A stretch of 34,694 bases of DNA from Paenibacillus naphthalenovorans (GTDB lineage Bacteria; Bacillota; Bacilli; Paenibacillales; NBRC-103111), in contig NZ_FNDY01000041.1 in NCBI RefSeq assembly GCF_900099895.1, forward strand, positions 1-34,694, given 5' to 3'. Position 1 is the first letter of the stretch. The number at the start of each line of letters is the position of its first letter. The position numbers and the translations under genes are program-made. The notes under the pieces were generated by a model. The model was given only the letters and a program-made list of their open reading frames with translations, was not told the origin of the DNA and did not search any database. Positions 8,124 through 15,720 of the stretch are shown one piece after another.

Positions 8124-8314
8124 GCTGGCACGCAGGACGGCGCACGTGGCTGCGATGAACCGATGGACGAGGACTGGTACCGCCATCCGTCCGAGGCAGT
8201 GGGCGCAGCTGTGAAACAGTTGAATGATCACCATCACCCGCGAAATCGATGGGGGCGCAGCGAGAACCATCCCTTTCGCGGGAACGAATTCGTCTGCAAA
8301 GGGGAAGATAGGAT

Positions 8315-9985
8315 ATGACGTATGTAAAGAAGCCCGAACCGGTCGACGTGTGTATCGTGGGGGCAGGTGCAACCGGCGCCACGACCGCTAAGGTTCTGGC
8401 AGAAGCAGGCTTGAAAGTCGTGGTGTTGGAGAAAGGTCCCCGGATGAAGCCGGAGAACTTCTCGGGTGACGAACTTAAGTATGTTAACCGGAACTACCTT
8501 TGGCCGGATCCGAAGATCAGCCCGAGGACCGTGCGGCCGGATGAACACACGAAAGCGAAACGGTTCCAGTTTTCCCCTACGCCGCAGATGGTCGGCGGTG
8601 GTACGGTGCATTGGGCCGGATGGGTCCCGCGTCCGTTGGAATGCGACTTTAAAATGCACACTTTGCATGGCGATATTGAAGGCGCCAGCCTTGCGGATTG
8701 GCCGATCACCTATGATGATCTCGAGCCCTACCTCACCAAGGTCGAGTGGGAGTTCGGTATCTCCGGCCTTGCTGAAGCAAACAAGTATGAACCGCGCCGG
8801 AGCAAAGGATATCCTACCCCGCCGCTGCCACCGACGAGGTTTGGGAAGAAATTCTACGAGGGGAGCAAGAAGCTCGGGATCAATGCGTTCCCGATTCCAC
8901 ATGCCATCATCACGAAACCCCATAAGGGGAGGACTCCGACGAACTGGACGGGATTCTGGAATCAGTACGGCGACCCGGGAACCACTCGGTCGAGCACATT
9001 GACTACCTTTATCCCCGAAGCCCTGGCGACGGGACGGTGCGATCTGCGAACCGGATGCTACATCCGTGAAATCACCCTGCATAAAGACGGTCGTGCCAAA
9101 GGGGTAATCTACTTCGATTCGGAAGGGCGCGAGGTCGAACAGGAGGCCGGTATCGTAGTTTTGTGCCCTGGTGCCATAGAATCGGCACGGCTGCTGCTGC
9201 TGTCCAAGTCCAACCTGTTTCCGGACGGCTTGGCGAACAGCAGCGGACTGGTCGGAAAGAACGCCACCTTCCACGAATACGCGTTCGCGACCGGCCTCTT
9301 CGACAAAGAAGTGCACGATCCTCTTTACGGGTTTGCCGGTCACTACATCAGCGGAGGATCGATGCAGTTCTACGAGACCGATGAGAAGAGAGGGCACATC
9401 GGCGGTTGTATCCTCGCTGCGTCGCAAGTAGGACACCCGATCAACTGGGTTTTCCCGGGCAGGCCGGAGTGGGGGATGGCCATGAAGGATGCGGACCGCG
9501 ACTTCTACAACTACTCCATGAAGATCGGGATTATCCTTCAGGATCTGCCTCAAGAGTCCAACCGAGTGGACCTGGACCCCGAGGTCAAGGATGCTTGGGG
9601 AATGCCGGTTGCGCGGATTACGTACAAACCGCACTCGAACGATATTCGCATGGCAAAATGGATGATCAACAAAAACGCGGAGATCCTTGAAGCTGCAGGG
9701 GCGTCGAAAACCATCAAAGTCATTCCCGAAAACTCGTTGACCGGCAACACTTGCCACCAGCATGGTACCGCGCGGATGGGCAATGATCCCTCCAAGAGCG
9801 TGCTCAACAAGTGGTGCCAAGCCCACGATGTCGAGAACCTCTACATCCTGGACGGGAGCAGCTTCCCAACGTCCCTGGGGGTTAATCCGACGCTCACGAT
9901 GATGGCTAACGCCTGGCGGTGCTCCGAGTATATCGCCGAAATCCATGCCAAAGGCCGCCAGAAACGGCAAGCCGCCGGGTTATAA
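8315..9985 (+). CDS. GMC oxidoreductase, gluconate 2-dehydrogenase flavoprotein-like
   Basis: This 556-residue glucose-methanol-choline oxidoreductase starts with the FAD-binding motif VGAGATGATTAK (about residues 15-26). It contains GGGTVHWAGWVPR, the flavin-contact loop of the gluconate/2-keto-gluconate dehydrogenase branch. The active-site pair is visible as H483 (HQHGTARMG) and N524 (GVNPTLTMMA). No signal peptide is present. Relatives oxidise sugar acids or polyols and pass electrons to a partner subunit and a cytochrome c; no cytochrome gene lies nearby. GGGGAAGATAGG precedes the ATG. The partner subunit-3 gene follows within 20 bp. The 191 bp before this gene (8124-8314) hold no recognisable gene. 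Confidence 0.88.
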   Translation: MTYVKKPEPVDVCIVGAGATGATTAKVLAEAGLKVVVLEKGPRMKPENFSGDELKYVNRNYLWPDPKISPRTVRPDEHTKAKRFQFSPTPQMVGGGTVHWAGWVPRPLECDFKMHTLHGDIEGASLADWPITYDDLEPYLTKVEWEFGISGLAEANKYEPRRSKGYPTPPLPPTRFGKKFYEGSKKLGINAFPIPHAIITKPHKGRTPTNWTGFWNQYGDPGTTRSSTLTTFIPEALATGRCDLRTGCYIREITLHKDGRAKGVIYFDSEGREVEQEAGIVVLCPGAIESARLLLLSKSNLFPDGLANSSGLVGKNATFHEYAFATGLFDKEVHDPLYGFAGHYISGGSMQFYETDEKRGHIGGCILAASQVGHPINWVFPGRPEWGMAMKDADRDFYNYSMKIGIILQDLPQESNRVDLDPEVKDAWGMPVARITYKPHSNDIRMAKWMINKNAEILEAAGASKTIKVIPENSLTGNTCHQHGTARMGNDPSKSVLNKWCQAHDVENLYILDGSSFPTSLGVNPTLTMMANAWRCSEYIAEIHAKGRQKRQAAGL

Positions 9986-10004
9986 CATAGAGGAGGTAGG
10001 TTTC

Positions 10005-10745
10005 ATGACAAGCAAAGCAGATTGGCCCGTCATGGGGTCTCCAGTGGATCACGAATCCAACAAGCCTTTGTTCTTCGAGCAGCATGAGTGGGAGACGATC
10101 GAAGCCGCGACTGCCCGGATCATTCCAACTGACCACGACCCCGGCGCTCGGGAGGCTGGCGTGGTCCGCTTCATCGACCATTACCTTTCGGGCATTGACT
10201 ACATCTATGCAGCTGCCGACGGAAGCGGATTTCTGATGCTGGAGGGCAAAGAGGCCGATGCCTGGCGGGAGCGTATCGCCGAAATGCAGGAGAACTACCG
10301 TCAGGGGATCCGGAAACTGGACGAAATCTCCCGCGAGAAGTTCGGCGCCGCTTTCAAGGACTTGAGCGACGACCGGCAGGATGAGGTTCTGGTGGCCCTT
10401 TCAGGGAGGCCGCAGCCGCAGCCCATTTCCCTCACTACGGAAGGGGACCACAGTACCTTTCTTCAGGGCTCGTTCGACGAGGGCATGGACTTCTTCAGTG
10501 CTTTGGTGCTCCACACCCGGCAGGGGTTTTATTGCGACCCGGTCTACGGGGGCAACAAGGATCATGTCAACTGGAAGGTCATCGGGTTCCCAGGCCCTAA
10601 ATCCTTGTCCGACACCAACACCTGCAAGTACAGCGTCCAGGAGTACTACGTCGAAGATTACGACTGGGCCGATCTGATCCCTTACCTGAAAGAGAGGGAG
10701 AATTCAGCAAAAGGCGAAGAAGAAAAGCAAGGAGAGCAGCAATGA
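10005..10745 (+). CDS. Gluconate 2-dehydrogenase subunit 3 family protein
   Basis: The protein of about 246 residues matches the gluconate 2-dehydrogenase subunit 3 family. It has the early segment HEWETIEAATARIIPTDHDPG followed by EAGVVRFIDHYLSG, and a later F-x-x-LVLHTRQGFYCDPVYGGN motif. AGGAGG at 9991-9996 fixes the start at ATG 10005; an upstream in-frame ATG at 9945 overlaps the GMC gene and lacks a comparable site. Classical subunit 3 proteins carry a Tat signal; none is visible here, which suggests a cytoplasmic complex with the equally leaderless GMC subunit. The C-terminus is rich in Glu, Lys and Gln. Confidence 0.85.
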   Translation: MTSKADWPVMGSPVDHESNKPLFFEQHEWETIEAATARIIPTDHDPGAREAGVVRFIDHYLSGIDYIYAAADGSGFLMLEGKEADAWRERIAEMQENYRQGIRKLDEISREKFGAAFKDLSDDRQDEVLVALSGRPQPQPISLTTEGDHSTFLQGSFDEGMDFFSALVLHTRQGFYCDPVYGGNKDHVNWKVIGFPGPKSLSDTNTCKYSVQEYYVEDYDWADLIPYLKERENSAKGEEEKQGEQQ

Positions 10746-10826
10746 AGCTTCCTGTTGAAACAGCCTTTCAGATGGGGTGGCACTAGAGTGGCCGTTGCGC
10801 GGGTATGGCAGCGAGCCGGGAAATGA

Positions 10827-10860
10827 GAAGCCACTCGGGAGAAGAGTGGCTTCCTCTATT
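10827..10860. terminator. Strong stem-loop between convergent transcripts
   Basis: A perfect 10-bp stem, GAAGCCACTC (10827-10836) / GAGTGGCTTC (10844-10853), with a 7-nt loop sits between the convergent GMC and ABC operons. It is followed by CTCTATTT on the plus strand and probably acts on both strands. Confidence 0.6.
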
Positions 10861-11494
10861 TCAGTTGTTCTAAAGTACAATTTCTCACTCTAAACACATG
10901 CTCACAAAGAAGCTCTATATCTTCGTTATGATGGCTGGTTAAGATAATGGTTTTCCCTTCTTGATTTAAACTTTTTAGCAGATTCCTAATATTTTCTACA
11001 CTATCCACGTCTAACCCGTTAAATGGTTCATCCAGAAGCAAGACATCCTGGTCTTCCATGATCGCCTGTGCAATAGCTAATTTTTGCTTCATTCCAAGGG
11101 AATAATGTTTAACCTTTTGTTTTAGAGTGTATTGAAGTCCTACCATTTCCAACGTTTCTTTGATCTTCTCATCAGATATTTTATTTTGTATAGCAGCCAG
11201 ATACTTCAGGTTTTCAAACCCGGTTTTATCACCTAAGTATCCAGGCTTATCAATGAGGATTCCAAAGTTCTCAGGAAACCTTTTATTTTTCCCAAGCTCT
11301 ATTCCATTGACCAAAACACTTCCCTGGTCGGGGAAAACAAAACCGCACATCATTTTAAAAAGCACAGATTTCCCGGAACCATTGTGGCCCACAATTCCAT
11401 ATATTTTTCCTTTTTCAAAAGACACGGATACATTCTCAAATAAAGATAATCCCTTGAATGATTTGCTTACATTTCTTAATTCTATTCCATTCAT
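10856..11494 (-). CDS. ABC transporter ATP-binding protein
   Basis: This is a 212-residue ABC ATPase. Numbered from an upstream GTG at 11503, Walker A is GHNGSGKS (39-46), the signature is YSLGMKQK (134-141), Walker B is VLLLDEP (154-160) and the switch His is in ILTSHH (191). The start at ATG 11494 is preferred because AAAGG lies 8 bases upstream of it; GTG 11503 is too close. It is the last gene of a minus-strand group with two membrane proteins and an ECF sigma/anti-sigma pair. The BcrA-like sequence style suggests an exporter for lipids, peptides or antibiotics, possibly for envelope-stress defence. Confidence 0.92.
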   Translation of the reverse strand: MNGIELRNVSKSFKGLSLFENVSVSFEKGKIYGIVGHNGSGKSVLFKMMCGFVFPDQGSVLVNGIELGKNKRFPENFGILIDKPGYLGDKTGFENLKYLAAIQNKISDEKIKETLEMVGLQYTLKQKVKHYSLGMKQKLAIAQAIMEDQDVLLLDEPFNGLDVDSVENIRNLLKSLNQEGKTIILTSHHNEDIELLCEHVFRVRNCTLEQLK

Positions 11495-11511
11495 CACTTT
11501 CACCTTTCTTT

Positions 11512-12996
11512 TTATAGGGTATAGTCTTTCTTGTTTAACAGAAATAATAAAATGAAGATTTCAGCCGCAACAAAAGCTGCTAACTGAGCTGACGTTAAAT
11601 AGATTGAAGAGCTTTCAAGGAGATAACCCATGCTATTTAACCCCATCGGAATGATATTGTGGATTCGAAAGCCCGGCAGCATAAAAATCGTCAGCACTAA
11701 CATAGTAATAAAGCTTTTTAAGACATCTTTTGTAACAAAAGAGATGAGGATGACTAAAAGCACATAAAAAAGCAGCTGCAAAAACCCGTTAACCATAAAA
11801 TGATACAGAATTTGGTATACATTCTCCGGAACGGTAAGAGAATATCCTTTTAGCATCCCTATGAACATGGTTACAGCAAGCAGTGCCAGCAATAATAGGA
11901 TGATTGATTTTAATATTTTGGGGAACCAACTTAAAAACCACTTGTTCATAAAGTGATATCTTATCATGGTATAAAAACTCATTTCCGATAGATGCTGCTG
12001 CAATAACAATTGAACAAGATAAACCGCCCCTAAGAAAACGACTACGTAATAAGTAAAGGAGAGAAGGCTAAACCTTTCATTGGTCGTTCCCATAAATGTG
12101 CCTATAAAAATGTCCCAAATGGACAAACCCTCATTTGCGTATTTGCCTGTATTCAACCATATCCCCATTAAGCAGAGTAATCCATAAATGAATATTGGCG
12201 ATTTTTTTATTGCATATTGTTTTATGCTGCTGTGATTTAAATCGATCTTGTTGGCAATAAAGACTAACATCAGCAGAGTTAAGGCGATGATCCCAAAAGG
12301 CGCGATTATACTATGAAAAGAAAGTACCCCGTGAAATAAACTCAAATAGTTTACAACGGAAAACCATTTCATGGAGGATGGCAAAACTTTAAAGCCAATA
12401 GTACCCCATAGGAACAGCAGTACATTCAAAATATGCAGGATGGACTGCTTCCTATATATTGTAAAAAGGATGCACAGCATAAGCTGAATCGTGATGAGTG
12501 TAAACATAAACAAAACAATTTGTAACAATGCTGCGATAAATGGTGTTGCAAAATGTAATTGCAAATGATAAAGAATGTCATTACCAGCTACATTCATTGT
12601 GCCAACATCGCTCCAATTCATTGAAAACGGCGTATTTATTGAAGTGATGAGCAAAGATCCAATGAGTATAGCCATAAAGAAAATATTAATAAAGAGCAGT
12701 TCCCATAACTTTTTAGAAATCCACTTCCTATATGAGCCCAACCGTATAAGCATCGTGTATTCAAATGTATTATTGATATAAAGCGTAGATACGAACACAA
12801 TGAGTGGGAAAAAATAATACAGGATAAAGTATGGATGACTTGCCGGTATCAATACATAATCCCAAAAGTTAGCGGAAACGTTGTATTCCTGCTCGAAAAG
12901 CGGCATCGACAGTCTGCCACTTAAGGAATATAGGATAATCGGGATAGCAGCAAACAACCATTTCCATGAAATTAATTTCACTTGAACTTTCATCAT
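11512..12996 (-). CDS. Multi-pass membrane protein, probable ABC transporter permease
   Basis: The 494-residue protein has roughly twelve hydrophobic segments, starting with WLFAAIPIILYSLSG and ending with AEIFILLFLLNKKD. It has no recognised catalytic motif. Its placement between an ABC ATPase gene (18 bp downstream) and an ABC-2-like permease gene (4-bp overlap upstream) makes it the second membrane component of the same transporter. Codon use is AT-rich like its operon neighbours and unlike the flanking catabolic genes. ATG 12996 and ATG 12993 are both possible starts. Confidence 0.75.
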   Translation of the reverse strand: MMKVQVKLISWKWLFAAIPIILYSLSGRLSMPLFEQEYNVSANFWDYVLIPASHPYFILYYFFPLIVFVSTLYINNTFEYTMLIRLGSYRKWISKKLWELLFINIFFMAILIGSLLITSINTPFSMNWSDVGTMNVAGNDILYHLQLHFATPFIAALLQIVLFMFTLITIQLMLCILFTIYRKQSILHILNVLLFLWGTIGFKVLPSSMKWFSVVNYLSLFHGVLSFHSIIAPFGIIALTLLMLVFIANKIDLNHSSIKQYAIKKSPIFIYGLLCLMGIWLNTGKYANEGLSIWDIFIGTFMGTTNERFSLLSFTYYVVVFLGAVYLVQLLLQQHLSEMSFYTMIRYHFMNKWFLSWFPKILKSIILLLLALLAVTMFIGMLKGYSLTVPENVYQILYHFMVNGFLQLLFYVLLVILISFVTKDVLKSFITMLVLTIFMLPGFRIHNIIPMGLNSMGYLLESSSIYLTSAQLAAFVAAEIFILLFLLNKKDYTL

Positions 12997-13802
12997 TCAT
13001 CAGCCCAAACGATCTGCTTCGTTTTTATCAGAGTTAGCAAAATAACGATGACTAGAATCAAAGCTGTAAAAGGAACAAATACTGTCCAGATCGGCTGAGG
13101 AGTTATTCCAAATGGAAAAACGGTATAAATCGGTGAAAATTTTTCTAATCCGGATATCCCGGTAACATAGTGCCCAACAAACCACCACAAAAATGGAATG
13201 GATAAAGCAACGAACTTGTTATTAATGTATATTGAAAGCAAATAACCCATCGTTACATAAAGTGCCCCATGGATGGCAACCCATAGTGAATACACTGCGC
13301 CATAAAGAAAAAAGGATTTTTCAGCTAAAAATTCAAACGTTCCGACCCGAACAAGTTCGAAATATTCTGTTGTATACTGGATCATATTAAAAAGCGGGTC
13401 TACATATTGAATGAATAAAAAGGGAATAAATATCATCAGGAAAGCGACAACAAAAGCCACAATAGCACTTGCAAGTCCCTTTGCAACAACATAATCGGAT
13501 AAATCAGTCCTTGGCTGTACATAGGAAAGGAAATGATCTTTCTTTTCCTTGGCATAGGAGCTCGCAAGCAGTGGAACTAACAATGCCGGAAATAATAACG
13601 AGATGGCCGAGGTCTCAAATAACCGGGAATGTACCTCCATAGGTCTAAAAAAGACGTATGCGCCGTTGATTAAAGGTAAACCGACGAGAAGCGGCAAAAA
13701 TATAAAAGCCAGGCTAATCATTACAACCTTTATCGATAACCTTTTTTTAAGTTCGATGGCTAATAAATGTTTCAACGTATTCACTTTCCTTTCTGCAGCC
13801 AT
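12993..13802 (-). CDS. ABC-2-type transporter permease
   Basis: The 269-residue protein has about six membrane helices (for example VVMISLAFIFLPLLVGLPLI near the N-terminus and FTALILVIVILLTLI at the end). It also has a basic cytoplasmic N-terminus and a loop YAKEKKDHFLSYVQPRTDL between helices 2 and 3, which is typical of ABC-2 permeases. It overlaps the next membrane gene by 4 bp. The start is uncertain: ATG 13802 has only a weak upstream site, while AAAGG inside the early codons could serve a GTG or TTG slightly downstream. Confidence 0.75.
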   Translation of the reverse strand: MAAERKVNTLKHLLAIELKKRLSIKVVMISLAFIFLPLLVGLPLINGAYVFFRPMEVHSRLFETSAISLLFPALLVPLLASSYAKEKKDHFLSYVQPRTDLSDYVVAKGLASAIVAFVVAFLMIFIPFLFIQYVDPLFNMIQYTTEYFELVRVGTFEFLAEKSFFLYGAVYSLWVAIHGALYVTMGYLLSIYINNKFVALSIPFLWWFVGHYVTGISGLEKFSPIYTVFPFGITPQPIWTVFVPFTALILVIVILLTLIKTKQIVWADE

Positions 13803-13821
13803 TTTTGCTTTTCAAAATAGA

Positions 13822-14820
13822 TCAAAATTGATCTACTGTAGCGCCCAATACGGCTGCTCTGATAAATGGTTGATTTTTAAGCGTAAGAAGGCTTTCTCTA
13901 GTCCCTGTCACTACGGCTCCAATAATTAAACCGTCTTTTTTGTTTTTTTCTATGGCGTTATAGATCCTTTGATATTCAGAAATATAATAATCCTTTTGTT
14001 CTATAGCCGTTTTGACGAATCGGATAAAATCCTCTTCGGTTTGTTTTTGTGCCGGATCATTGGCGGTTAAACCATCTCTATAACGATCAAACCCGTAACT
14101 GGTTTCCGCTCTTAACGGTTGTTGATCGTCATGAAATCCTGCCAATTCTTCAGCATCCATCGTATTAACCCAATACCAGGTCACATGAACTTCATCCGGC
14201 AATAAGCGCTCCACTTCCTCCAAGGCATACGATTTATCGAAAGATAATCCGATTTCAATGTATTTGTCATTTGGAATAGCCGGAAGTACCGTCAAATCGT
14301 TAATTATCGATGTATACGGAAGAGAGGGATGATAAAACAGCAGTTCCCGTTCTCCGGTTTGTTTGTTGAAAACCCTGCTTGTACCATTGGATTCATAGAT
14401 TTGTACATCTTCATGGCTGCCGAACCTTTTCGACATCGTTCCAAAAATGGAGTATTCCATATTCACGGTACCCCAGGGGATGATCCGGTCTTCCATTTTT
14501 TTAACTAACATGTATTCCATCTCACCTTTAAACAAACGTGGCTGAAATTGCGCACTTATAATATAGGTGTTCGGTCCTGAAATTTTTTTCAAATGTTCTC
14601 TGCTTGCCAGTGCATGATAGCCTTGTTCATTTAAAGTATTTCGAATGATAATGTACCCAATGAACAGGAGAATGGCCGCTGCAAAAAAAACTACCGTTGA
14701 AGTTATAGCCGTTCGAAGCAGGCTTTTTCGCTGCGCTTTCTTCACGATCGTTTGCAGTTTCTGTGTATCGAACGGTTCGTCCGCTGCGTCAGTGTGATCG
14801 TTGTAATGTTCGTTACTCAT
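13822..14820 (-). CDS. Membrane anti-sigma factor (YhdL-like, Sigma_reg_N/C domains)
   Basis: The 332-residue protein has a short cytoplasmic N-terminus (about 45 residues) and one membrane helix (AITSTVVFFAAAILLFIGYI). A large extracytoplasmic domain follows, with segments typical of sigma-factor regulators: FQPRLFKGEMEYML, LTVLPAIPNDKYIEIGLSFDKSY and VHVTWYWVNTM. This is the layout of anti-sigma-M-type proteins. ATG 14820 is chosen because GGGAGG precedes it by 7 bases on the minus strand. It overlaps the end of the sigma gene by 8 bp, the usual coupling for a sigma/anti-sigma pair. It should hold the partner sigma factor inactive until an envelope signal arrives. Confidence 0.82.
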   Translation of the reverse strand: MSNEHYNDHTDAADEPFDTQKLQTIVKKAQRKSLLRTAITSTVVFFAAAILLFIGYIIIRNTLNEQGYHALASREHLKKISGPNTYIISAQFQPRLFKGEMEYMLVKKMEDRIIPWGTVNMEYSIFGTMSKRFGSHEDVQIYESNGTSRVFNKQTGERELLFYHPSLPYTSIINDLTVLPAIPNDKYIEIGLSFDKSYALEEVERLLPDEVHVTWYWVNTMDAEELAGFHDDQQPLRAETSYGFDRYRDGLTANDPAQKQTEEDFIRFVKTAIEQKDYYISEYQRIYNAIEKNKKDGLIIGAVVTGTRESLLTLKNQPFIRAAVLGATVDQF

Positions 14821-15313
14821 GGTAGTACCTCCCAAATCTTTTTTTAAAGTGCTGTCTGGCTCTTGCCAAATACGTCTTCACCTTTTCTTCTTTCATATCC
14901 AATAAACTTGCGATTTCCTTGTACGATAAATCCAAATCATATTTGAGCAGCAGAAGGTGCTTGTATATATCGCTCATTTGCTGCAGTACTTCATAAATCT
15001 TTTTCTTTTCTTCTTGAGCAAGCAGCATGTCCTCAATCAGTTTTTGGTTGGCCGTTAAATTTTCTTCCAATTCGATATGGCTTATTTTTTTCGTTTTCCT
15101 TCTCAGATCGTAAAATTGATTCGTCGCGACTTTAAACATCCATGAAGAAAATTTATCCGGTGGAATGGTTTCGATATAAAGGATTGCTTTGTAAAAAGAA
15201 TCTTGAACGATGTCTTTTGCATCCTCCGGGTTCGCTCCGATTTTCACAAGATAATGATATATCTTGTTCATGACCATTTTGATGACTTCTTCATTGAATC
15301 CTTGAACCACCAT
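14813..15313 (-). CDS. ECF-type RNA polymerase sigma factor
   Basis: This small sigma-70 family factor of about 166 residues has region 2 (DAKDIVQDSFYKAILYI, then FSSWMFKVATNQFYDLRRK) and region 4 (LSYKEIASLLDMKEEKVKTYLARARQHFKK) joined by a Lys/Glu-rich linker. It lacks regions 1 and 3 as ECF factors do. A TTG start at 15343 is open, but ATG 15313 fits the AAAGG site better. It heads the minus-strand operon with its anti-sigma factor and the ABC transporter and probably activates its own operon, although I could not identify a convincing ECF promoter upstream. Confidence 0.88.
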   Translation of the reverse strand: MVVQGFNEEVIKMVMNKIYHYLVKIGANPEDAKDIVQDSFYKAILYIETIPPDKFSSWMFKVATNQFYDLRRKTKKISHIELEENLTANQKLIEDMLLAQEEKKKIYEVLQQMSDIYKHLLLLKYDLDLSYKEIASLLDMKEEKVKTYLARARQHFKKRFGRYYHE

Positions 15314-15536
15314 CCTCATCCTTTCGTTATTACAACGAATCAAAGCTTAAAATGTAAACAAGGGGAGCAAAAAAATAAATTTCATGTCCTATCCAGTATT
15401 TCCAACGGGCATTTTCTTTACAACTATAAATCTATAAGAGGGAAGGATGGAGGTTAAATAAATGGGGAAGGTCTGTGGAATGTGGGAAGCGAAGACGTGA
15501 CTGTCCTAAAGGTACAAATGAGTTTGTCATTACGGA

Positions 15537-15566
15537 TTGACGTATTGTTGAGTAAGATGGTATATT
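15537..15566 (+). promoter_or_regulatory. Candidate sigma-A promoter for Apc-like cluster 1
   Basis: TTGACG (15537-15542) and TATATT (15561-15566) are separated by 18 bp. This lies about 155 bp upstream of the first Apc-like gene, which leaves a leader containing a dyad at 15672-15688. Confidence 0.5.
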
Positions 15567-15671
15567 AATGGAAATTAGACGAAAAATAAATTAACGTAAT
15601 GAACAATATACTACTCACATCCGGGCGGGCACAATCTATATGATGGAAACCGATCGAAATGAAGGAATAAT

Positions 15672-15688
15672 CAATGATTAATTCATTG
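15672..15688. promoter_or_regulatory. Dyad CAATGA-N5-TCATTG in the cluster 1 leader
   Basis: The two half-sites CAATGA (15672-15677) and TCATTG (15683-15688) form an inverted repeat with a TTAAT centre. It lies 32 bp upstream of the start codon and downstream of the candidate promoter. It could be an operator; the binding protein is unknown. Confidence 0.35.
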
Positions 15689-15720
15689 TTAACTCGCGAT
15701 TTCGGAATGAAGGAGGACGT

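Noticed and set aside
8234..9970. Long minus-strand open frame (578 codons) opposite the GMC gene
   Set aside because: It lies antisense to a clearly homologous gene, and its translation is Arg/Pro/His-rich without motifs, so it is a shadow of GC-rich codon use.
10771..10860. A true T-box riboswitch after the GMC operon
   Set aside because: It has only a partial match to the T-box sequence, no stem I, and no downstream gene on the same strand; reported only as a low-interest hairpin finding.
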